DNA of 64,000 nt, from NCBI GenBank assembly GCA_021794015.1, contig JAJYRQ010000008.1:1-64000 (forward strand), read 5' to 3'. Shown here piece by piece: positions 45,018-52,467 of this stretch. The notes below the pieces were generated by a model. It worked only from the letters and a program-made list of their open reading frames with translations, had not been told where the DNA came from and made no database searches. This DNA is from Deltaproteobacteria bacterium. Its GTDB lineage: Bacteria > Desulfobacterota > Binatia > Binatales > Binataceae. Made by a program: the position numbers and the translations under genes. How positions within the stretch are numbered: the stretch's first letter is position 1; every line of letters begins with the position of its first letter.

Positions 45018-46226
45018 TCAGTCGGCCGGACGCATCTTGCGCACCTCGGCATCCGAGGGCAGATAGTCGGCGCCGTCGGCATAGTGCCAGTCAGCCATCA
45101 CTCCCTTGCCGTCCTGGACCGCGATCCGCCCGACGTAGGCCCCCATCGTCGATTGGTGGTCGATCGCCCGGAAAACGACCTTGCCGAAAGGTGTCGTCAG
45201 GCGCAGGCCTTGGGCCGCCTTGATAAGCTTGTCGGTGTCAAGCGAGCCTGCCCGCCGGATGGTGGCCGCCACCGCCATCATTGTACTGTAGCCCACCACC
45301 GAGCCCATGTACGGGTGTTCGTGAAACTTGGCCATATAAGCCTTGAGAAAGCGCGCGTGCTCGGGAGTCTTGATGGCGTACCAGGGGTAGCCGGTTACGA
45401 TCCAGCCGCGCGGCGCCTCGTCCTTGAGAGGTTCGAGGTACTCGGGCTCGCCCGTGAGCAGGCTCAAGACCGCGCGACGGGCGAAAAGGCCGCGGGTTTC
45501 GCCCTCGCGGACGAACTTGGCAAGGTCGGACGCGAAAAGTGCGCTGTAGATAGCCTCGGGCTTGCCTTCGGCCAGCGCTTCCACGGTGGCGCCGGCGTCA
45601 ATCTTGCCGAGTTGCGGCCACTGCTCGGCGACCCATTTAAGGCCCGGCCGTTTAACCGCCAGCAGCTTCTGAAAGTTGCGCACCGCCGACTGCCCGTACT
45701 CGTAGTTCGGCGCCACGGTCGCCCAGCGCCGGGCGGCCAGCCCGGCCGCCTCCCGGGCCAGCATCGCCGCCTGCATGTAAGTGTTGGGACGCAGGCGAAA
45801 CGTGTAGCGGTTGCCCTGCTCCCAGGTGATGGCGTCGCTCAGCGGCTCGCCGGCCATGAAAAAGACCCGGTTCTGCTTGGCAAAGCTGCTGACCGCAAGC
45901 CCTACGTTGGAGAGGTAGGTGCCGCTTATCAGCGCCACATGGTCCTTGCTCACAAGCTGCTGGGCGCGGTTGACCGCCTCGCCCGGCTTTGCGGCATCGT
46001 CGTAGGAGACAACTTCAAGCTTGCGGCCAAGCACGCCGCCCGAGGCGTTCACCTCGTCAACCGCCATGCGCCAGCCATTACGGTACGGGCCGGTATAGAG
46101 CGGGATGACGCTGTAGCTGTTGATGTCGCCGACCCGGATTGGCTCGGCAGCCTGCCCAGGCAAGGCTCCGGCCGCAAGCGCCAATGCCAGAACCGCTGCG
46201 TACGACACTACCCGTGTACTGCTCAT
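45018..46226 (-). CDS. LivK-type periplasmic substrate-binding protein
   Basis: 402 aa. Signal peptide at residues 1-27 (AAVLALALAAGALPGQAAEP). Type I periplasmic-binding fold: DINSYSVIPLYTGPYRNGWR then AVDEVNASGGVLGRKLEVVSYDD. Such proteins in catabolic clusters often bind aromatic acids, not amino acids. The ligand cannot be read from sequence, but the operon suggests a pyridine carboxylate. The 229 bp between it and the permease gene holds no gene. Confidence 0.9.
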   Translation of the reverse strand: MSSTRVVSYAAVLALALAAGALPGQAAEPIRVGDINSYSVIPLYTGPYRNGWRMAVDEVNASGGVLGRKLEVVSYDDAAKPGEAVNRAQQLVSKDHVALISGTYLSNVGLAVSSFAKQNRVFFMAGEPLSDAITWEQGNRYTFRLRPNTYMQAAMLAREAAGLAARRWATVAPNYEYGQSAVRNFQKLLAVKRPGLKWVAEQWPQLGKIDAGATVEALAEGKPEAIYSALFASDLAKFVREGETRGLFARRAVLSLLTGEPEYLEPLKDEAPRGWIVTGYPWYAIKTPEHARFLKAYMAKFHEHPYMGSVVGYSTMMAVAATIRRAGSLDTDKLIKAAQGLRLTTPFGKVVFRAIDHQSTMGAYVGRIAVQDGKGVMADWHYADGADYLPSDAEVRKMRPAD

Positions 46227-46276
46227 AGTTGGTCTCCGTTGGTTGTGGCCGAAACGGTGATCGCGCCGCGCGCCGG

Positions 46277-46864
46277 TCAGCGCAGGCCGTCTTCTCCCTT
46301 GATCTGGTCCTTGGTGAGGCCGCCGACGCGCGCCAGCGGCCGTCCGCTGTCGGTAACCGCCACGGCGACTACGATCTCGGCGGCCCTGGGCGCGTCAGCC
46401 ACCCGGACCTCCATCGCGTCGAAGTGACTGCGCACGAAGGCGGCGTCTTTGTGGCCCAGCGGCACGTCGATTGCGGTGCCGGCGCCGCCGGTTTTTTTGG
46501 CCGACGGCACCAGGGCGGCGCCCTTCTCGACCGCCTTGCGCAGCGGCTTGCCGAGTCGCGGATGCAAAATAGCCGCGGCGTGTTCGAGCTCTCCCGCCTC
46601 TCCCACGATTGCCGCCTTGCCGTAGCTTTCCGCCTGGCCGGGCGAGATACCGAGCGCGGCCACGGCTCTGCGGCCGAGGATTGCGCCCAACTCTTCGCCA
46701 ATTGCGATTAGCGGCTCGAGGTCTTCAACGAACCGCCCGGCGCACGGGTTTTCGACGACCGCGACGGCTGCGGCCTTGCGGGTGGGCGGCGCGATCTCTC
46801 GGCCCATTTCCCGATGGACCTCCTCGACCACGGTGACTAGCTTGCGTACTCGCGCCAAGCTCAT
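46277..46864 (-). CDS. AA_synth / DUF1185 family protein
   Basis: 195 aa. Matches the so-called amino acid synthesis family (DUF1185): RKLVTVVEEVHREMGREIAP, VVENPCAGRFVEDLEPLIAI, GEAGELEHAAAILHPRLGKP, KTGGAGTAIDVPLGHKDAAF and DSGRPLARVGGL. The biochemical role is not established to my knowledge. Here it lies between a UbiD-type decarboxylase and the ABC importer. A 7-bp GCCTGCC/GGCAGGC hairpin with a TTGC loop (46882-46899) sits in its 5' leader. Confidence 0.8.
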   Translation of the reverse strand: MSLARVRKLVTVVEEVHREMGREIAPPTRKAAAVAVVENPCAGRFVEDLEPLIAIGEELGAILGRRAVAALGISPGQAESYGKAAIVGEAGELEHAAAILHPRLGKPLRKAVEKGAALVPSAKKTGGAGTAIDVPLGHKDAAFVRSHFDAMEVRVADAPRAAEIVVAVAVTDSGRPLARVGGLTKDQIKGEDGLR

Positions 46865-47105
46865 GGCATTCGCTCCTTCCCGCCTGCCTTGCGGCAGGCA
46901 CGGTCGTTAGCCAACGCGCCTCGAAGGCCGGCGCGCCAGCGGCCCTACTGCCAGCGCCGAGGCCGCCCTCGCGCGCGCCATTCTACCGCCTCTAAGTCAA
47001 TCGCCGTTGGTTTACTGCCGAAACCATCTCTTCCCACACTTTGCAAAACCGACCCTCAACGCGCCGGGCCCAGACAAGGTCTCTTGGTCAGCGCCCGCCG
47101 GGCGC

Positions 47106-48530
47106 TCAGTCAGCCGAAACTTTTCCGGCCCGGCTGCGCAGGCGCGCCAGGATTTTTTCAAGCATCCCGTCCTCCGCGCCCATCGGCTTGACCCGCTCGA
47201 AGGTGTCGCGGTCCTTCTGGCGCCAGGTCGGAGGTTTGGTCGCGTCGATCGCCATTTTCCCTCCGATCCGCATCACCGTAACCTCGGCCTCGTCGTAGCG
47301 GGGCGCCGAAATATCCAGCGGATGAATCCGCTCGTGCGGGATAACGATCACGTCCTTTTCCGGATTAACCCGGGTCGAGAGCGCCCAGAATACCTCCTTG
47401 GGATCGTACACGTTGACGTCTTCGTCGACTGCTATCGCGATTTTCGGATGCAGATTGGGACTGGTGAGCGCCGCCAGCAACACGTCGCGCGCCTGCCCTT
47501 CCCACCTGGGCGTCATCTGGACAAAGACCACGAACATCGTCACCCAGCTTGGAATGTAGACCTCGTGAATCTCGCTAAAGCCATGCACCTCGCGCAGCCG
47601 GTTGTAAAGCGTCGCCGCCATTGGCAGGGACACCAGCACCTGGTGGTCGGTGAAGAGGGTCGCCTGGACGTGGCGAAAGATTGGGTTTTTCCGATGCGTG
47701 ATGCCGGTGATCTCCCAAACCGGGGCGGGCCCGGCGGCGCCGTGCCGGTAGCCGGTGAACTCGCCGAATGGACCTTCCATCTCCCGTAGTTTGGGCCGCA
47801 CGATGCCTTCGATGATTATCTCGGCATGGGCGGGAACCTCGAGATCGATGGTTTCGCACTTGACCAGTTCGAGAGTTTCTCCGAGCACGCCGGCTCCCAG
47901 CTCGAGCTCGTCCCAGGTGTCGTGCTGGCCGCTGTAGTTGGACAGGATTTCGTAGCCCGGATGGACGCCGATCGCGTAGGCCATCGGCATCGGCTCGCCC
48001 CTGGCCTCATATTTCTGGTAGTGGCGCCAGTTGTGGCGGGCAGCCATCCAGAACGGGATGCGGCGCGGCTCCCGCACCAGCGCCCGGATCATAGCCTCGT
48101 TGCGCACCCCGGTCTCGGGATCCTTGGTGATAGTGACGCCCGACCCGATGTAGCGTCCGGCATCGCCCGCCGAGTGAATCGGCACCGGGATCTGCGTCAC
48201 GTCGGCGTCCTTTCCGAGCCGCTTCACCTCCTTGCACGGACCGTCCGATACGATAACTGATCGGCCAGGACCGTGCTTGAACATCCGCTCGGCCAGGTAC
48301 GGCACCAGGCTCTTTTCGGAAGCCCCGAGGGCGAGCGCCTGGGTCTGCCGGTCGGCCAAGAGCCGGTCGCACAAGCGCCAGCCTGGAAAGCCGCTTAGCC
48401 GGTGCAGCATGAAGGGATGCAAACTTTCCGAGGCAAGCACGCCGGCCTGCCGGATCGGGTCAACCTGGTCGTGAATATTGACCAAACGCTCGCCGAGCTC
48501 TTCAAGAAAACTTCTCAAGCTAGCGGCCAT
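47106..48530 (-). CDS. UbiD-family decarboxylase
   Basis: 474 aa from the second of two adjacent ATGs (48530, AGGAGAG upstream). UbiD enzymes use prenylated FMN for reversible (de)carboxylation of aromatic or alpha,beta-unsaturated acids. Features: SAGDAGRYIGSGVTITKDPE, the Arg in NEAMIRAL, catalytic glutamates in EGPFGEFTGYRHG, and C-terminal VDEDVNVYDPKEVFWALSTR. No UbiX prenyltransferase is in the window. Its position suggests removal of a ring carboxylate from the imported substrate, or action on a downstream unsaturated acid. Confidence 0.92.
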   Translation of the reverse strand: MAASLRSFLEELGERLVNIHDQVDPIRQAGVLASESLHPFMLHRLSGFPGWRLCDRLLADRQTQALALGASEKSLVPYLAERMFKHGPGRSVIVSDGPCKEVKRLGKDADVTQIPVPIHSAGDAGRYIGSGVTITKDPETGVRNEAMIRALVREPRRIPFWMAARHNWRHYQKYEARGEPMPMAYAIGVHPGYEILSNYSGQHDTWDELELGAGVLGETLELVKCETIDLEVPAHAEIIIEGIVRPKLREMEGPFGEFTGYRHGAAGPAPVWEITGITHRKNPIFRHVQATLFTDHQVLVSLPMAATLYNRLREVHGFSEIHEVYIPSWVTMFVVFVQMTPRWEGQARDVLLAALTSPNLHPKIAIAVDEDVNVYDPKEVFWALSTRVNPEKDVIVIPHERIHPLDISAPRYDEAEVTVMRIGGKMAIDATKPPTWRQKDRDTFERVKPMGAEDGMLEKILARLRSRAGKVSAD

Positions 48531-48659
48531 CATCTCTCCTCTCGAAGCCGCCAAGCCGCCCTCTGCCGCCGCGTGCCGCCGGCCTCTTGCTTGCGTCCGT
48601 CGGTTTCCTTCAATAACCGGCCGGCATCAACCCGGGCCGGCTCTTGCGGCTCCCTTTGC

Positions 48660-49976
48660 CTAAGCCGGCAGCTCCTTGCCCCTGGTCTCGATCCCGAAGG
48701 GAATCACCAGCATCGCCAGAAGCAGAACAAGCGAGCTTAGCGCGATCGGCGCACCCACCGTGCCGAAATATTTTATTCCCCCTCCAACGAGGTAAGTGGC
48801 CGCGGCCGTCACAAAACGTCCGACTCCAAGGGCAAAGGCCATGGCGCTCGCCCGTTGTTCAGTGTGATACTGCTCGGGCACCCAGATGGTATAGACAGTG
48901 AAGCTTCCGCCACCGATCCCGAGCACGAAGACACATACCAGAAACCAGCCAAGCGCGCCCGAGGCCATGTAGTAAACGTGGCCAAACCCGACCGCGATCG
49001 CCACCATGGCGAGAAAAAAGTAGACGACACCGGCGCCCTTGCGGCCCAGCCGATCGGCCACCCTGGGGCAAACCAGGTGTCCGACAATGGTGCCGATTGC
49101 AACCACCATGAAGGCGTTCGAGGCGAGCTCGGCCGCCCGTTGGCGGCTAAGCCCGTTGCGCAGCGCCAAAAGGCTTATCGTTGCGGGAACATAGGCGGTG
49201 CCCGCCCAATAGCCGACCATCGCTCCCATGAGCACCACGGCGTTCACGATGGTTCGCCGGCGGTACTCTCTTGTGAAAAGCCCGAAAAGCGGCTCCCGGG
49301 CCGAGAGCTTGCCGCCGATCTCTTGCATCCGCTTCTCCCACCGCTCAGGCTCTTTCACACAGTAGCGGATGAAAGCCACCAGAAGCGCCGGCAGGCCGCC
49401 GAAGAGGAACATGGCGCGCCAGCCGAAATGAGCGCCGATCGTGTAATTGGCCAGCGCCGCCAAGAAAGTTCCGACCGGAAACCCGGTGTTCAGATATCCG
49501 ATTCCACGGGTCCTTGCCTGCTCGGGCCACTCTTCGCTGATGAACGCGCTCGAGATGGAATACTCTCCGCCCACTCCGATACCGGCCAGCAGGCGCAGCA
49601 CCGCCAGGTGCCAGACGTTCGAGGCAAAGCCGCAAAGCGCCGTGAAAAGCGCATACCACAGGACCGTCAAGCTAAGGGTGCGCACCCGGCCGAAGCGATC
49701 GGCAACCGGCCCCCAGCAGGCCGACAGGCCCCACCCGATTAGAAACATCGCGAAAAGAAAGCCGCCCTGGGCGCCCAGGTTCGCCTCGGTCGCGGCCATC
49801 CCCGAGGCGGGCAAAAGCTCGCGCAACGCCGGCACCAGGACCAGGCCGAAGATCGAGGCATCCATCCCGTCCAGGGAGTAGCCGCCCCAGGCGGCCAACA
49901 GGCCCAGTTTCTGATTGCGGGTAAGCGGCTGCCGGGGCGCGGCCTCAACTGCATCCTTGGCGCTTTGAGCCAGCAT
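48660..49976 (-). CDS. MFS transporter, aromatic acid:H+ symporter-like
   Basis: 438 aa, twelve predicted membrane helices. N-terminal LAAWGGYSLDGMDASIFGLV (charged Asp residues in helix 1) and the loop motif GPVADRFGRVRTLSL resemble the aromatic-acid:H+ symporter (AAHS) group of PcaK and BenK. It would offer proton-driven uptake in addition to the ABC importer. Placed between UbiD and UPF0280. Confidence 0.87.
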   Translation of the reverse strand: MLAQSAKDAVEAAPRQPLTRNQKLGLLAAWGGYSLDGMDASIFGLVLVPALRELLPASGMAATEANLGAQGGFLFAMFLIGWGLSACWGPVADRFGRVRTLSLTVLWYALFTALCGFASNVWHLAVLRLLAGIGVGGEYSISSAFISEEWPEQARTRGIGYLNTGFPVGTFLAALANYTIGAHFGWRAMFLFGGLPALLVAFIRYCVKEPERWEKRMQEIGGKLSAREPLFGLFTREYRRRTIVNAVVLMGAMVGYWAGTAYVPATISLLALRNGLSRQRAAELASNAFMVVAIGTIVGHLVCPRVADRLGRKGAGVVYFFLAMVAIAVGFGHVYYMASGALGWFLVCVFVLGIGGGSFTVYTIWVPEQYHTEQRASAMAFALGVGRFVTAAATYLVGGGIKYFGTVGAPIALSSLVLLLAMLVIPFGIETRGKELPA

Positions 49977-50032
49977 CGGTGCTAAAACCTCGTCTCCGGC
50001 CGGGCTCGACCCAAAGACTGCACAAGCCTGCG

Positions 50033-50971
50033 CTACGCTGCCAACGTCTCGGCGAGACGAAGCCAGCGCCGGTCAAGTCCGTGGCTTACGACCCGGTAGT
50101 GGCCGAACAGGGTTATCACCGCGCCATAGATGAGCCCGGATGCGCAAAGCTCTTCGGCCTTGGCTGCTCCCTGGGCCAGCGCGGCGCCAATTTCATCGAC
50201 GCCTAGCGCGCCGACCGAGAAGGTAACCGGGATGTCGCCCAGATCGCTTTGCGGGTCGAGTTGCCGGGCCGCAAGCCGGCGGATGGCCGGGTGGCCGGGG
50301 CCAAGGTCCACGGCGTTGCCGACTACCGTGGCGGCGGCGTCGGCTGCGGCTGCGTCGCCGGCCAGGACGGTTGCCGAATCGGCGATGCCGAGCGAGAAGC
50401 TGCGCCCGCCCCGCCCCTTTGTCGAGCGCCCGCTGGTGGCCACCCCGCGCACCGGCAGCGCCGCATCGATCTCCACGACGCCGAAGATCTCCGGCCTTGT
50501 CACGTCCGCCACAATTCCCGCCCGCAGCATCTCGTCCGGGCCCAGGTAAAGCGCAATATCGCCCCCGTTGTTGACGTAGGCGCGCCGAAGGCGCCGGCCG
50601 CAAGCCATCGCCTCGAGCACTTCGTCGGCAACCGCCCCCGCCACCGCCGCCATCGGCGTGATGAACCGATCGCGGTAGGGCCAGCAGGCAGCCACCATTC
50701 TCTGCGCCACGGGCCCCTCGACCTGGGGAAACGCCTGCCCCAGCGGACGACGCAAGACCGGCAACTCCTCGACCAGCGCGGCCAGCAGACCCTGCGCGCG
50801 CTCCCGCGCTTGTCCATACGCCCGGCGCACCTCCTCGGCCGCGCCAAACGCCTCGATAATCAGGTCTATCGGCCCGTGCTGGATACGCAAGCGCCGGCCG
50901 TCGGGCAGCAAGGCGCAGAACGGCGCTCCGCCCGGCGGCCGGGCCTGGCCCAAGGCCGGCGCACCGCTCAC
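50033..50971 (-). CDS. UPF0280 family protein (ApbE-like fold)
   Basis: 312 aa from GTG 50971, which overlaps the upstream reductase stop (GTGA). UPF0280 signatures: ITPMAAVAGAVADEVLEAM, YVNNGGDIALYL, GVATSGRSTKGRGGRSFSLG, IADSATVLA and DPQSDLGDIPVTF. The family is placed in the same structural superfamily as ApbE, the FAD:protein FMN transferase. Overlap with a homologue of 6-hydroxynicotinate reductase, an enzyme reported to hold covalent flavin, suggests a role in its flavinylation. That is an inference: the canonical ApbE nucleotide-binding motifs were not verified. Confidence 0.85.
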   Translation of the reverse strand: MSGAPALGQARPPGGAPFCALLPDGRRLRIQHGPIDLIIEAFGAAEEVRRAYGQARERAQGLLAALVEELPVLRRPLGQAFPQVEGPVAQRMVAACWPYRDRFITPMAAVAGAVADEVLEAMACGRRLRRAYVNNGGDIALYLGPDEMLRAGIVADVTRPEIFGVVEIDAALPVRGVATSGRSTKGRGGRSFSLGIADSATVLAGDAAAADAAATVVGNAVDLGPGHPAIRRLAARQLDPQSDLGDIPVTFSVGALGVDEIGAALAQGAAKAEELCASGLIYGAVITLFGHYRVVSHGLDRRWLRLAETLAA

Positions 50972-52467
50972 GAGAGCCCCCGGCGCAGCGGCGGCTCGGC
51001 GTCGAAAGGCCACGGGTTGGCCGCGTGCCAAGCGGTGATTCGCACGCGGTCGGCGCGGCCGACCTCTTCGATCCGGCGGATGCTCTTGATATGGCCGCCC
51101 AGCACGCGGTAATCGTCAAGCCGCAGCGTAAACTCGATCGGCGCCACGATCGCCGGAGTCGGCACATAGCCGAAGGCGTTTTCCGGCATCCGCGTCACAT
51201 CGACCATGTAGGTAATTCCGCCGCCGGGCCATACGTAAACCGGCGCGCCGCCCGAGGTAACCCGGGTGAGCGCCGCTTTGACCGAGCGCGTGAGTCTGAC
51301 CGGGTTCTCGGTCACGCCGGCGCGCAGCGAGCCTCCCGCGCCGGCCATGAACAGCACGGAGACCAGGGCCGGCTCGCAGTTTTCCCCGATCCGCTCGACC
51401 ACGGCGCGCACCGCCGGCGGCATCCGGGCCGCCTGCGGCCTTAGCTTATCGTCCAAGATGAAATAGGCGGCATCCTCGCCCGTCGTGCTGACCAGCAAGA
51501 GCCGAAGACCGGGCCACGCGGTCCGAGCGTCGATCGACTCGATGACCGACAGCGGCTCGCTGATATTCGTCCCGCCCCAGCCGGTGCCGGGCTCGGCGAC
51601 CTGGAAGTAGCGGCCCGGCGTCGAGCGCCGCCCGCGCACCCTAATCCCGGCGGGACGCAGCCCGAGGAAACGGCCCGCCTGATGCTCGGTGAGCACGCCG
51701 GTGATATGGTCGTCCACCACGACGACCTCGTCGACGTGACCGGCCCACTGTCTGGCAAAGATGCCGATTGTGGCCGATCCGCAGCCGACCCGCATCCGCT
51801 CCTCCTCGACCCCGTTGATAATCGGCGCTTTGCCGGCCTGGACGGTAAGCCTGGCACCGCCCTCAACGGCCAACTCGACCGGCTCCCGGTTGCATAGCTT
51901 GAGCATCGTCTGGCAGGCGACCCTGCCTTCTTTCTTGCCGCCCCCGGTTAGGTGGCGCACGCCGCCCACGGCCAGCATCTGCGAGCCGTACTCGGCAGTG
52001 GTCACGTGACCGACCTGCTCGTCCTGGCAGCGCACGGCTGCCTGCTCGGGTCCGATGAAGCGGTCGGTGTCGATCTTCAGCTTCACCCCGCAGTAGCTGA
52101 AGATTCCCTCAGTGACCACGGTCACCATATCGACGCCGTGATGTTGGCTGGCCACGATAAAGGGCGCTGGCTTGTAGTCCGGGTAGGTCGTGCCGGACCC
52201 GATCCCGGTCGGGAAGAGCGCCTCGGCCGGCACCGGTGGTCCCGAGACGATCCCGCCGTCCCACTCGGGATTGGCAAGAAACGCCACCATATCGCCGCCC
52301 CGGTCGCGCACCTTTTGTGCGACCACCAGCGAGTCCGTCCGCCTAAGCACGCCGCCGACGTTGCCGTAGCGGTCGCAGGCGCCGGTGCGGCCGGCCCGGA
52401 TGCGGCAGAGCACGGGGCAAGCGTCGCAGACAACGATTCCCGGGTCGGCCTGTTCGCCGTCAGCCAT
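50968..52467 (-). CDS. 6-hydroxynicotinate reductase-like Fe-S flavoprotein
   Basis: 499 aa from ATG 52467 (AGGAGG upstream). In E. barkeri the homologous enzyme reduces 6-hydroxynicotinate to 1,4,5,6-tetrahydro-6-oxonicotinate with covalent flavin and several Fe-S clusters. Here Cys14, Cys17, Cys21 and Cys31 form an N-terminal CX2CX3CX9C [4Fe-4S] motif. Cys126, 147, 185, 192 and 229 could supply further sites. A GCGSAT stretch (228-233) loosely resembles ApbE flavinylation sites, with Thr233 as possible acceptor. It overlaps the hydroxylase gene by 8 bp and UPF0280 by 4 bp. The assignment rests on remembered family resemblance and context. Confidence 0.78.
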   Translation of the reverse strand: MADGEQADPGIVVCDACPVLCRIRAGRTGACDRYGNVGGVLRRTDSLVVAQKVRDRGGDMVAFLANPEWDGGIVSGPPVPAEALFPTGIGSGTTYPDYKPAPFIVASQHHGVDMVTVVTEGIFSYCGVKLKIDTDRFIGPEQAAVRCQDEQVGHVTTAEYGSQMLAVGGVRHLTGGGKKEGRVACQTMLKLCNREPVELAVEGGARLTVQAGKAPIINGVEEERMRVGCGSATIGIFARQWAGHVDEVVVVDDHITGVLTEHQAGRFLGLRPAGIRVRGRRSTPGRYFQVAEPGTGWGGTNISEPLSVIESIDARTAWPGLRLLLVSTTGEDAAYFILDDKLRPQAARMPPAVRAVVERIGENCEPALVSVLFMAGAGGSLRAGVTENPVRLTRSVKAALTRVTSGGAPVYVWPGGGITYMVDVTRMPENAFGYVPTPAIVAPIEFTLRLDDYRVLGGHIKSIRRIEEVGRADRVRITAWHAANPWPFDAEPPLRRGLS

